15,593 nucleotides of DNA from Bordetella parapertussis (lineage in GTDB: Bacteria > Pseudomonadota > Gammaproteobacteria > Burkholderiales > SG8-41): assembly GCA_945863085.1 (NCBI GenBank), contig CAMBCD010000028.1, positions 1 through 15,593 of the forward strand, read 5' to 3'. The notes beneath the pieces are model-generated. The model searched no databases. It saw only the letters and a program-made list of their open reading frames with translations, and was not told where the DNA came from. Below, piece after piece: positions 6,043 through 12,426 of this stretch (positions are counted from its first letter, which is position 1; every line of letters begins with the position of its first letter). The translations under genes were made by a program, and so were the position numbers.

Positions 6043-7188
6043 ATGAATCCAATCATCATCATCGGCAGCGGCCTCGCAGGTTACAACACCGCCAAAGAGC
6101 TGCGCAAACTCGACACCGCAACACCCCTGGTCATCATCGCCGCCGACAGCAGCCCGTTTTATTCCAAGCCCATGCTGTCCAATGCGCTGGCCTCGAAAAA
6201 AACCTCGGAAGCCATTGCACTGAACACACCGGAACAGATGGCAACACAACTCAATGCCACGGTACGCGCGCACACGGCCGTCGATGCCATCGACACCGCT
6301 GCGCATACGCTGCGCATCGGCGATGAAACGCTGGCGTACTCCAAACTGGTGCTGGCGCTGGGCGCCGACCAGATCCGCCTGCCGATCTCTGGCAGCGGCG
6401 CCGACAATATCCTGACCGTCAACGACCTCGACGACTACGCGCGTTTCCGCAGCACCATCGCCGGCAAAAAACGCATCGCCATCATCGGCGCCGGCCTGAT
6501 CGGCTGCGAATTCGCAAATGATCTCGCCAGCGGCGGTTACGGCGTGGACATCATCGACATCGCGCAGCAGGCGCTGGGCCGGCTGCTGCCGCCGGAAGGC
6601 GGCGCGCTGCTGCAGGCCAGGCTCGCCGCACTCGGCGTGCAATGGCATCTCGGCACCAGTGTGCAGGCCGTGGACCGCGCGGAGACCGGTTATGCCGTCA
6701 AGCTGGCCAACGGCAATGTGCTGCGGGTCGATGTCGTGCTGTCCGCGGTCGGCTTGAAACCACGCACCGCCATTGCCGCTGCGGCCGGCATCCAGGTCAA
6801 GCGCGGCATCGTCGCCAACCGTCATCTCGAAACCAGCGCGCCCGATGTTTACACCCTCGGCGACTGCGCTGAAATCGAAGGCCTGGTAATGCCTTATGTG
6901 ATGCCGATCATGCACGCCACGCGCGCGCTGGCGCAGACGCTGGCGGGCAAGCGCACAGCGGTCTCTTTTCCTGCGATGCCGGTGATGGTCAAAACCCCTG
7001 CCTGCCCGACCATCGTTTCTCCTCCCGCCTTTGGCGCCGAGGGAAGCTGGCAGGTCGAAGCCACCGCCGACGGCGTCAAATCCCTGTTCGTCGCCGCTGA
7101 CGGCAAACTGCTGGGCTTCGCACTGAACGGCAGCGCCACCGCAGAACGCGCCAAACTCGCACCGCTGTTACCACCCGTATTGGCGTGA
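6043..7188 (+). CDS. Rubredoxin-NAD(+) reductase (FAD-dependent)
   Basis: A 381-residue flavoprotein disulfide-reductase-fold enzyme that moves electrons from NADH to rubredoxin. Order of domains: FAD-binding G-S-G-L-A-G-Y (8-14), NADH-binding G-A-G-L-I-G (149-154), second FAD contact T-L-G-D-C (271-275), and a C-terminal domain with the M-P-V-M-V-K-T-P-A segment typical of rubredoxin reductases. It lacks the paired redox-active CxxC or CxxxxC of disulfide reductases, as expected for this group. Its position after rubrerythrin and rubredoxin argues for a role in peroxide reduction. The same enzyme type (AlkT/RubB) serves alkane hydroxylases, but no alkB is present here. A hairpin separates it from rubredoxin. 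The start has only a weak GGAA, inside a small TTCCATGGAA palindrome (6028-6037), so expression may be low or controlled separately. Confidence 0.92.
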   Translation: MNPIIIIGSGLAGYNTAKELRKLDTATPLVIIAADSSPFYSKPMLSNALASKKTSEAIALNTPEQMATQLNATVRAHTAVDAIDTAAHTLRIGDETLAYSKLVLALGADQIRLPISGSGADNILTVNDLDDYARFRSTIAGKKRIAIIGAGLIGCEFANDLASGGYGVDIIDIAQQALGRLLPPEGGALLQARLAALGVQWHLGTSVQAVDRAETGYAVKLANGNVLRVDVVLSAVGLKPRTAIAAAAGIQVKRGIVANRHLETSAPDVYTLGDCAEIEGLVMPYVMPIMHATRALAQTLAGKRTAVSFPAMPVMVKTPACPTIVSPPAFGAEGSWQVEATADGVKSLFVAADGKLLGFALNGSATAERAKLAPLLPPVLA

Positions 7189-7239
7189 AGCAGATAAGGG
7201 CTTCGCCGTAAAACGCCCGCGCCGTAGTACCATCGGGGC

Positions 7240-7833
7240 ATGTTTCTGCCGCCCATCACCCGCCTGCTGCTGATCATCAACGTCACCGTCTACCTGTTGC
7301 AGCAGGTGTTCGGTGACCTGCTGATCATCTGGTTTGCCTTGTGGCCCTTCCACACGCCGGCATCGTTCGGCGCCGGATTCCTGCCATGGCAGGTCATCAC
7401 TTACGGCTTCCTGCATGGCGGCTTGATCCACATCGGCTTCAACATGCTGGCGCTGTACATGTTCGGCGGACAGATCGAACAGCTGTTCGGATCGCGGCGC
7501 TTCCTGATCTATTACCTGGGCTGCGTGTTTGCCGCGGCATTGACGCAGCTGGCGATGTCGGCTTTCAGCGGCGGCCCTGCCCTGCCGACGGTGGGCGCAT
7601 CCGGCGGCGTGTTCGGCCTGCTGCTCGCCTACGGCCTCATTTTCCCGAAACGCATGGTGCTGCTGATTTTCCCGCCGATCCCCATGCCGGCGTGGCTGTT
7701 CGTGACGCTCTATGGACTGGTTGAACTCTACCTCGGCGTTACCGGCACCCAGGCCGGCGTCGCGCATTTTGCGCACTTGGGTGGCATGCTGGGGGGGTAT
7801 CTTTTGATTCGGCAGTGGCGGTCTAGGCGGTGA
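7240..7833 (+). CDS. Rhomboid-family intramembrane serine protease
   Basis: A 197-residue polytopic inner-membrane protease that cuts substrates within or near transmembrane segments. About six hydrophobic helices are visible. The catalytic serine is S121 in G-A-S-G (119-122). The catalytic histidine is probably H179 in A-H-L-G-G-x-L-G-G, and the oxyanion pair H64 and N68 lies in H-I-G-F-N. It is about the minimal size for a six-helix rhomboid, with no N-terminal cytoplasmic domain or extra helix. The start is the first ATG of the open frame, with only a weak GGGG nearby. The gap after the reductase gene is 51 bases, so co-transcription is possible but nothing links the functions. Its TGA stop lies inside the left arm of the palindromic repeat at 7829-7878. 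Substrate unknown. Confidence 0.9.
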   Translation: MFLPPITRLLLIINVTVYLLQQVFGDLLIIWFALWPFHTPASFGAGFLPWQVITYGFLHGGLIHIGFNMLALYMFGGQIEQLFGSRRFLIYYLGCVFAAALTQLAMSAFSGGPALPTVGASGGVFGLLLAYGLIFPKRMVLLIFPPIPMPAWLFVTLYGLVELYLGVTGTQAGVAHFAHLGGMLGGYLLIRQWRSRR

Positions 7834-7878
7834 CTGGTAATTGGTAATTGGCCAGGACACCACGAGTTACCAGTCACC
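7829..7878. repeat. Short palindromic intergenic repeat, copy 1, in a convergent gap
   Basis: GGTGACTGGTAA (7829-7840) and TTACCAGTCACC (7867-7878) are perfect 12-base inverted arms. After the left arm the sequence continues TTGGTAATTGG, a partial repetition of the same unit. A related copy with the same 14-base unit GGTGACTGGTAATT is found at 13127-13196. The TGA stops of both converging genes lie in the arms: 7831-7833 for the rhomboid gene and 7874-7876 (minus strand) for the gene on the other side. It resembles a REP-like dispersed element and may act as a two-way terminator or 3'-end stabiliser. Confidence 0.75.
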
Positions 7879-8716
7879 AGCACTTAAGCAGTAAATCCCG
7901 GATCCACGCGCAATCCGCATCCAGCGTCGAATATTCCAGCGTATCCGTCGCTGCGAGTTCACTGCGCAGCCGGTGCAGCTTTGCGGCACGCACATTGGCT
8001 TCGCGCACCGTGTAGCCGTAACGCGCATAACGGTCTAGTTCAATCGCATTGTCCGCCGCCGGCGCCGTGCGCAGCCAGAACCATTCCGTCACATAGTCCT
8101 GCGCGAGTTGCTCCAGTTCTGCATACAGCCCCGGCTCAACGGCCTGCGCCAGCGCTGCCGGTGATGGTGTGTCGTCCGGGCCATTCAGCCGCCACGCATA
8201 AGCCCATTCCGCGGCGCCCTCGGTGGTCAGCAGCTCGATGGCGTCGCCATCGCGCGTAATGCGGAACACCGCATCGCGCTCGTGGTTCAACACATATCCC
8301 GCCCACTCGCCGCGGCCGCGCCGCACGAGCGCAAAGGCCAGTTGCAGTGTGCCGTCGGGTGCTGCGCGCAAATAACGGTTGCGGGTTTCAGCGCTGCCGG
8401 CGACCAGGGCCTCCTCGACATGTTCTGCGATGGCGCCATTGGTCAGCAGGGCGCGGCCCTTGCGGCCGGCGGCGACATTGACCCATTCCGCGGCGATCTT
8501 CAGTTCCGGAAATTCCAGCGATGCCGCGGCGAAAGCCGGAAAGGGAATGCCGCCCTGGACTTTGAAGTCATAGGACAGCGCGTCGTCGCCGTGATGCTCC
8601 TCGAATTCGCCGGCAAAAATTTCCTCGACCAGCAGCGCCTTGATGCGCGCGTCGGCCGCCGGCAGCTGTTCGCGTGCGCCGGTGATGGTCAGTGTGGCGT
8701 GTATCAGCAGGTCCAT
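7874..8716 (-). CDS. Hypothetical protein, 280 residues
   Basis: I do not recognise this protein with confidence. It is soluble and acidic, with no signal peptide or membrane helix. The first 100 residues contain an S-Y-D-F segment, then repeated F-P-E-L and A-E-W-V patterns. This faintly recalls the ferredoxin-like fold of YubB/Api92-type proteins, but the similarity is too weak to name it. The C-terminal third is helical, rich in Y, W and R, and ends in K-C-W. The start ATG at 8716 has no clear Shine-Dalgarno. A TAGAAT on the minus strand (8731-8726) would place the mRNA start only a few bases from the ATG, suggesting a very short leader. Codon use looks like that of its neighbours. It is transcribed divergently from the M15-like peptidase across a 32-base gap. 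Confidence 0.75.
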   Translation of the reverse strand: MDLLIHATLTITGAREQLPAADARIKALLVEEIFAGEFEEHHGDDALSYDFKVQGGIPFPAFAAASLEFPELKIAAEWVNVAAGRKGRALLTNGAIAEHVEEALVAGSAETRNRYLRAAPDGTLQLAFALVRRGRGEWAGYVLNHERDAVFRITRDGDAIELLTTEGAAEWAYAWRLNGPDDTPSPAALAQAVEPGLYAELEQLAQDYVTEWFWLRTAPAADNAIELDRYARYGYTVREANVRAAKLHRLRSELAATDTLEYSTLDADCAWIRDLLLKCW

Positions 8717-8724
8717 GAGCCCGC

Positions 8725-8747
8725 GATTCTAACCCTGCGCTAGAATC
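8725..8747. promoter_or_regulatory. Divergent promoter palindrome with two TAGAAT -10 elements
   Basis: GATTCTA (8725-8731) and TAGAATC (8741-8747) are a perfect 7-base inverted repeat separated by 9 bases. Each half contains TAGAAT, a good -10 hexamer (5 of 6), one facing the 280-residue gene on the minus strand and one facing the M15-like gene on the plus strand. No convincing -35 was found for either. The whole divergent gap is 32 bases, so the two start sites must nearly touch and would compete for polymerase. Confidence 0.4.
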
Positions 8748-8748
8748 C

Positions 8749-9168
8749 ATGCTGAACATGATCACCCGCAAACGCCCTCCCGCGCTGAAACTCGCCGACT
8801 ACTACATGGGTCGCGATAAATCCCATCGCAGCGAACTGACCCGCGAAATACGCGCCAATGCACGCGAGACCCTGCGCCGCGTCAATCGCCTGCTGCGTCG
8901 TGCCGGCCTGATGCGCAAAGTGACTTCAGGCTGGCGGCCGGCAACAGTCAATGCCGCGGTGCCCGGCGCCGCGAAAGGCAGCAAACATCTCAGTTGCCTC
9001 GCCATTGATCTCGAAGACCGCAACGGTGCGCTCGATGCCTGGTGCCTGACCAATCTCGATACACTCGAAGAACTCGGTTTATGGCTGGAACATCCGGATG
9101 CCACCCCCGGCTGGTGCCATCTGCAGATACAGCCGCCGCGATCGGGCAACCGCGTGTTTCATCCATAA
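8749..9168 (+). CDS. M15-like zinc D-Ala-D-Ala peptidase fold protein
   Basis: A 139-residue protein with the compact peptidase M15 (VanY/VanX, Hedgehog-like) layout: S-G-W-R-P (60-64), then H80-x6-D87 in S-K-H-L-S-C-L-A-I-D, then G-W-C-H124. H80, D87 and H124 are the expected zinc ligands. E114 is a possible catalytic base, though the usual E-x-x-H spacing is not seen, so activity is less certain than the fold. Such proteins cut peptidoglycan stem peptides and are common in phages, but no phage genes are nearby. No signal peptide is visible, so if it acts on the wall it needs another export route. The first 50 residues are basic and helical. Two in-frame ATGs (8749, 8758) are possible. The -10 at 8741-8746 would put the transcript start near 8753, which would favour 8758 as a nearly leaderless start. 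Confidence 0.8.
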   Translation: MLNMITRKRPPALKLADYYMGRDKSHRSELTREIRANARETLRRVNRLLRRAGLMRKVTSGWRPATVNAAVPGAAKGSKHLSCLAIDLEDRNGALDAWCLTNLDTLEELGLWLEHPDATPGWCHLQIQPPRSGNRVFHP

Positions 9169-9191
9169 GTTATTGTTTTTATTAGTTGTTT

Positions 9192-9884
9192 TCAATCAAG
9201 GAAGCTGGCGTATTCAGCGAGCGTGATACGCGAGGGCTGGAAAGTATTCACCACCGCCGCAGTGTCGGCATATCCCATCGCCATGCCGCAGATCACCACC
9301 CAGTCGTTGCTCAAACCCAACTCGCGCCGCACCACATCCGGGTAACTCGCGATCGACGCTTCGGCACAAGTGTGCAACCCTCGCGCACGCGCCGCCAGCA
9401 TCAGTGTCTGAAGGAACATGCCGTAATCCAGCCAGCTGCCCTTCTCCAGTTTGCGTTCGATGGTGAAAATCAAGCCGGCAGGTGCGCCGAAGAAAGTGTA
9501 GTTGCTGGTGCGATAGGCTTTTGACTTTTCATGGTCGCCGCGGCCGATGCCGAGGATGCCGTACAGCCCCCAGCCGCATTCGCGGCGCCGTTTCAGATAG
9601 GGTTCGAACACCGGATCGGTGTAGTAATCGTAATCGCGCTTGTGGCCGGGCTCCTCATGGAGGAACGCCGACTGGATCGCGCCACCCACGCGCCGCAGGC
9701 TCGCGCCCGTCAGCACATGCACCCGCCAGGGCTGGATGTTCGAGCCGCTGGGCGCATGGCGCCCGAGTTCCACGATGTCGCGCAGGGTCTGCGGCGGCAC
9801 CGGATCGGATTTGTAGGCGCGGATGGAACGCCGCGTATGCGCCGCGGCAAAAACGTCGGGCGCAGCCTGGTTGATGTCGGTCAT
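9192..9884 (-). CDS. Nitroreductase-family FMN oxidoreductase
   Basis: A 230-residue nitroreductase-fold flavoprotein, expected to use FMN and NAD(P)H to reduce nitro compounds, quinones or similar acceptors. The N-terminal R-R-S-I-R-A-Y motif near residues 18-24 contacts FMN phosphate. A-P-S-G-S-N-I-Q-P-W-R around 46-56 is the second family motif, and the C-terminal G-M-A-M-G-Y is also typical. The ATG at 9884 is preferred over an upstream in-frame TTG at 9953, because the family's conserved region begins soon after it and the extension looks non-conserved. It converges with the M15-like gene, whose stop is 24 bases away, across a T-rich gap, and diverges from the MFS gene across 84 bases. 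Physiological substrate unknown. Confidence 0.9.
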   Translation of the reverse strand: MTDINQAAPDVFAAAHTRRSIRAYKSDPVPPQTLRDIVELGRHAPSGSNIQPWRVHVLTGASLRRVGGAIQSAFLHEEPGHKRDYDYYTDPVFEPYLKRRRECGWGLYGILGIGRGDHEKSKAYRTSNYTFFGAPAGLIFTIERKLEKGSWLDYGMFLQTLMLAARARGLHTCAEASIASYPDVVRRELGLSNDWVVICGMAMGYADTAAVVNTFQPSRITLAEYASFLD

Positions 9885-9968
9885 GGTGGGTTCTGCCTTC
9901 AATGGATTCAACAACGATGTTAGCCGATTGACCGACGCCGCGCGCTTCGTCAAACTGCCGGCGCCACC

Positions 9969-11150
9969 ATGAACACCATCACCCCGCGCGTCGGCATTTA
10001 TTTCGCAGTGCTACAGCTGTTTTTTACGCTGGCGTGGACGGTCTACATCATTTTCCTGCCGCGGCTCGCCGCCGAAGCCGGCATCCCCAAGTCGTGGATC
10101 CTGTGGATACTGATTGCCGACCAGCTGGTGTTCGTGATTGCCGACTGGTTGATGGGCGCAAAAGCCGATCGCATGTCGCGCATCGTAGGCCAACTCGGCC
10201 CGCGGCTGGCGCTGATCACGCTGTTCTCAGCACTCGCCTTCCTGCTGCTGCCGTTTGCCGCACCACTCGCAAGCCCGCTGCTGTTCCTCGTACTGACCTT
10301 CCTGTGGACCGTCACTTCGTCGGCACTGCGCGCACCACCGCTGATGCTGATCGGCAAATACGCCGGGGCCGGCGCGCAACCCGTCATCGCCGGGTTATGG
10401 CTGTTCGGTTTCGGAATTGCAGGTGCGATTGCGCCTTACCTCACCGGCGTGTTGCGCGATGCCGATGCGCGGCTGCCGTTTGCACTGGCTTCGATTGCAG
10501 TGGCGGTGACTGCGTGGGCACTGGCCTGGGCGGAACGTCATCTCGCAACGGCAACCGCACCGGTGGCAGAGCCGTCCGCACGCAAACCGCTGCCGATTGC
10601 CGCATTCCTTGTCATCGTTGCCCTCACCGCGCTGGGTTTCCAGGTGCATTTTTCGCTGAGTTCGGCGCCACAGTATCTGCGTTTCGTCCCGGCCGCCGAC
10701 CTCGGCCAGCTGATGCCCGTGTTCTGGGTGGGATTCAACCTCGCGATGCTGCCGCTGACGTATTTGATCCGTCGCCACGGTGACTTCAAGGTGCTCGCTG
10801 CGGGTGCAGCGGTCGGCGCCGCCGCCGTGTTCTACGCCACGCAGGCCGGATCGCTGGGCCTGCTGATCGCCGCACAACTCGCCGCGGGCGCGGCATGGGC
10901 TGCGGTGATGTTCGGCGCCTTCGGCGCCGCCATCCTGCTCGGGCGCAGCGGGCGCGAAGGTTATGCCACCGGCGGCATGTTCTCGATGTTCGCCTTCGCC
11001 GCGATGCTGCGCATCCTGATGATCGCCACCCAACTCAACCAGGACAGCGGCCTGCAGCAGGCGCTGGCCTGGTTGCCGGCGGCCTGTTGGGCTGCAGCCG
11101 CATTGCTGCTGGTGATGCTGCTAAGCCGTCATCGTACGGTTGCCGCCTGA
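9969..11150 (+). CDS. Major facilitator superfamily transporter
   Basis: A 393-residue inner-membrane protein with about twelve hydrophobic segments in two halves, split by a polar loop around residues 195-210. A loop resembling MFS motif A (G-A-K-A-D-R-M-S-R) lies near residue 60, between helices 2 and 3, as expected for a proton- or solute-coupled carrier. Nothing visible identifies the substrate. The start ATG at 9969 has no Shine-Dalgarno. TTGACC at 9928-9933 with CAAACT 17 bases downstream is a possible weak promoter giving a very short leader. It is divergent from the nitroreductase gene; a drug or nitro-compound efflux link would be speculation. Its last 30 bases overlap the 3' end of the GIY-YIG gene on the other strand. 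Confidence 0.85.
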   Translation: MNTITPRVGIYFAVLQLFFTLAWTVYIIFLPRLAAEAGIPKSWILWILIADQLVFVIADWLMGAKADRMSRIVGQLGPRLALITLFSALAFLLLPFAAPLASPLLFLVLTFLWTVTSSALRAPPLMLIGKYAGAGAQPVIAGLWLFGFGIAGAIAPYLTGVLRDADARLPFALASIAVAVTAWALAWAERHLATATAPVAEPSARKPLPIAAFLVIVALTALGFQVHFSLSSAPQYLRFVPAADLGQLMPVFWVGFNLAMLPLTYLIRRHGDFKVLAAGAAVGAAAVFYATQAGSLGLLIAAQLAAGAAWAAVMFGAFGAAILLGRSGREGYATGGMFSMFAFAAMLRILMIATQLNQDSGLQQALAWLPAACWAAAALLLVMLLSRHRTVAA

Positions 11151-11399
11151 AGCGAGCACCAACGCCAGCTTCTCGGCGCGACTCAGCTGCTTGATCCGGT
11201 ATTCGCGTTTGCTCGCTGAGGAACGATCTGCAGCCGCCTCCTGGTACACCAGCACCACCGGCCGCCGTGCACGCGTGTAATTGGCTGCCGCGCCCTTGCC
11301 GGCATTGTGTTCGGCAATGCGCTTTTCAACATCGCGCGCAATGCCCGTATACAGCGTTCCGTCCGCGCAACGCGCGATATACACCTGCCATGAACCCAA
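11121..11399 (-). CDS. GIY-YIG domain protein (UPF0213/YhbQ-like)
   Basis: A 92-residue single-domain GIY-YIG nuclease-fold protein. The domain motifs appear as V-Y-I-A-R and Y-T-G-I (the GIY and YIG strands). The catalytic Arg region is D-V-E-K-R-I-A-E-H-N, and the metal-binding Glu is in K-R-E-Y-R-I-K-Q-L. Stand-alone proteins of this type are common in proteobacteria; some act on DNA or RNA, but the role of most is unknown. The size and motif order match the small YhbQ-like group rather than UvrC or homing endonucleases. Its 3' end overlaps the MFS gene by 30 bases in antisense. It starts 36 bases from the divergently transcribed secreted-protein gene, with which it must share a promoter region. 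Confidence 0.88.
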   Translation of the reverse strand: MGSWQVYIARCADGTLYTGIARDVEKRIAEHNAGKGAAANYTRARRPVVLVYQEAAADRSSASKREYRIKQLSRAEKLALVLASGGNRTMTA

Positions 11400-11420
11400 A
11401 GCCGACTCCGCTGTCTGATC

Positions 11421-11436
11421 TGATATCCACGTATCA
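11421..11436. promoter_or_regulatory. Small inverted repeat in a divergent promoter gap
   Basis: TGATA (11421-11425) and TATCA (11432-11436) are perfect 5-base arms 6 bases apart in the 36-base gap between the GIY-YIG gene and the secreted-protein gene. TATCAT (11432-11437) matches the -10 consensus at 5 of 6 positions for the plus-strand gene. It overlaps the first possible ATG, at 11436, which supports the second ATG, at 11445, as the true start. The arms are short and may be chance. Confidence 0.25.
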
Positions 11437-11990
11437 TGACGCCAATGAAAACATTACGCCATCTGCTGATCACCGCGCTGCTGCTCCCCGCCATCGCCGG
11501 CGCCGCCGATCCTGCCAAAACCATGTTCGATGTCGAACTCGGCACGCGCTTTCTGTACCCCGCCTGCGCGCGCGGCGAAGACACCATGACCAAACGCCAC
11601 TGCTACGCCGAATCGCTGACTGCGAAAACAGCCTGGGGCGCCGAGCAATATCACCTGTTCTATCCGCACAACTCGTCCACGCCCTGGGCGCGCGGCGAAA
11701 TGACGGTCGAGGTGGCCAACGGCATCATCGAAGCCATCCACATCAACACCTGGGGCATCCAGGGACAGGGCACGGCACTGGAAACGCTCACCAGAAAATA
11801 CGGCCCGCCGGCACGCAGCCGCAGCGAAACCATCAAGGCCCACCGCTCGCGTTATCCCTCGAAATTCGCGGAATGGGACCTCAGGGACTTCACCGTCAAA
11901 CTCGACGGCACCACGACCACCATCGACTGGGGCCGCATCACGCTGGCCACCGACCGCTACCAGAAAATCCGCAAGGCCACGGCCCCGTAA
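11436..11990 (+). CDS. Secreted hypothetical protein with signal peptide
   Basis: A 184-residue protein of unknown function. The N-terminus (basic start, hydrophobic core, then A-I-A-G-A-A-D) is a clear Sec signal peptide with cleavage near residue 23, so the mature protein should be periplasmic. The mature part has two cysteines about eleven residues apart (Y-P-A-C and K-R-H-C) that could form a disulfide. It also has many aromatic residues and a V-T/D-W-G beta-strand pattern near the end. I see no known catalytic motif. There are two in-frame ATGs, 11436 and 11445; the second gives M-K-T-L-R-H, a more typical signal-peptide start, and a TATCAT -10 overlaps the first. Codon use resembles its neighbours. 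It is followed by 83 bases before the FKBP gene, which has its own TATAAT. Confidence 0.75.
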   Translation: MTPMKTLRHLLITALLLPAIAGAADPAKTMFDVELGTRFLYPACARGEDTMTKRHCYAESLTAKTAWGAEQYHLFYPHNSSTPWARGEMTVEVANGIIEAIHINTWGIQGQGTALETLTRKYGPPARSRSETIKAHRSRYPSKFAEWDLRDFTVKLDGTTTTIDWGRITLATDRYQKIRKATAP

Positions 11991-12034
11991 AGACCATGGC
12001 CTGACCCTGTTTCTGCGCCCGGACGCGCGGGGCT

Positions 12035-12040
12035 TATAAT
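12035..12040 (+). promoter_or_regulatory. Consensus -10 element (TATAAT) for the FKBP gene pair
   Basis: A perfect TATAAT lies 33 bases before the FKBP start codon, in a 83-base gap. The only -35 candidate at an acceptable distance is TTCTGC (12011-12016, 18-base spacer), which is weak. It probably drives the FKBP and dienelactone-hydrolase-like genes together. Confidence 0.5.
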
Positions 12041-12073
12041 GCAGCCTCTATCTGATCTGAACAGGGAACATCC

Positions 12074-12418
12074 ATGGCATCGACCACCACCGCAAGCGGC
12101 CTGATCATCGAAGACCTCGTCACCGGCGACGGCGCAGAAGCAACCGCCGGCATTGAAGTCACCGTGCATTACACCGGCTGGCTGACCGACGGCAAAAAAT
12201 TCGATTCGAGCAAGGACCGCGATGATCCCTTCGTGTTTCCGCTGGGCGGCGGCCGCGTGATCCGCGGCTGGGACGAAGGCGTGCAGGGCATGAAAATCGG
12301 CGGCAAACGCAAACTGACGATACCGCCTGCCCTCGGCTACGGCGCGCGCGGTGCGGGCGGCGTGATTCCGCCGAACGCCACGCTGGTGTTTGAAGTCGAA
12401 TTGCTCGCGATCGACTGA
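12074..12418 (+). CDS. FKBP-type peptidyl-prolyl cis-trans isomerase
   Basis: A 114-residue single-domain FKBP that catalyses cis-trans isomerisation of peptide bonds before proline. No signal peptide is present, so it is cytoplasmic. The active-site residues known from human FKBP12 can be matched: Y33, F43, D44, F53, V62-I63, W66, Y89 and F106, within [19 protein letters not shown] and L-G-Y-G. It lacks the insert-in-flap domain of SlyD-type proteins and the dimerisation domain of FkpA and Mip. AGGGAA (12063-12068), five bases before the ATG, serves as the ribosome site, and a perfect TATAAT lies upstream. The next gene begins 8 bases after the stop, so the two are probably co-transcribed. 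Confidence 0.95.
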   Translation: MASTTTASGLIIEDLVTGDGAEATAGIEVTVHYTGWLTDGKKFDSSKDRDDPFVFPLGGGRVIRGWDEGVQGMKIGGKRKLTIPPALGYGARGAGGVIPPNATLVFEVELLAID

Positions 12419-12426
12419 ACCCGCCC

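Noticed and set aside
5809..6915. A 368-codon minus-strand open frame opposite rubredoxin and its reductase
   Set aside because: It spans the end of one real gene, a terminator-like hairpin and most of another, with no domain of its own.
6043..7188. Assignment of the rubredoxin reductase to an alkane-hydroxylation pathway (alkT)
   Set aside because: No alkB or other alkane gene is in the window, while rubrerythrin and rubredoxin are immediately upstream, so peroxide reduction is the simpler reading.
7829..7878. Interpretation of the palindromic repeats as CRISPR or an insertion-sequence end
   Set aside because: There are only two separated copies, no regular spacers, no transposase and no flanking target-site duplication that I could see.
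9885..9953. N-terminal extension of the nitroreductase from a TTG at 9953
   Set aside because: The extra 23 residues do not resemble the family, which begins shortly after the ATG at 9884.
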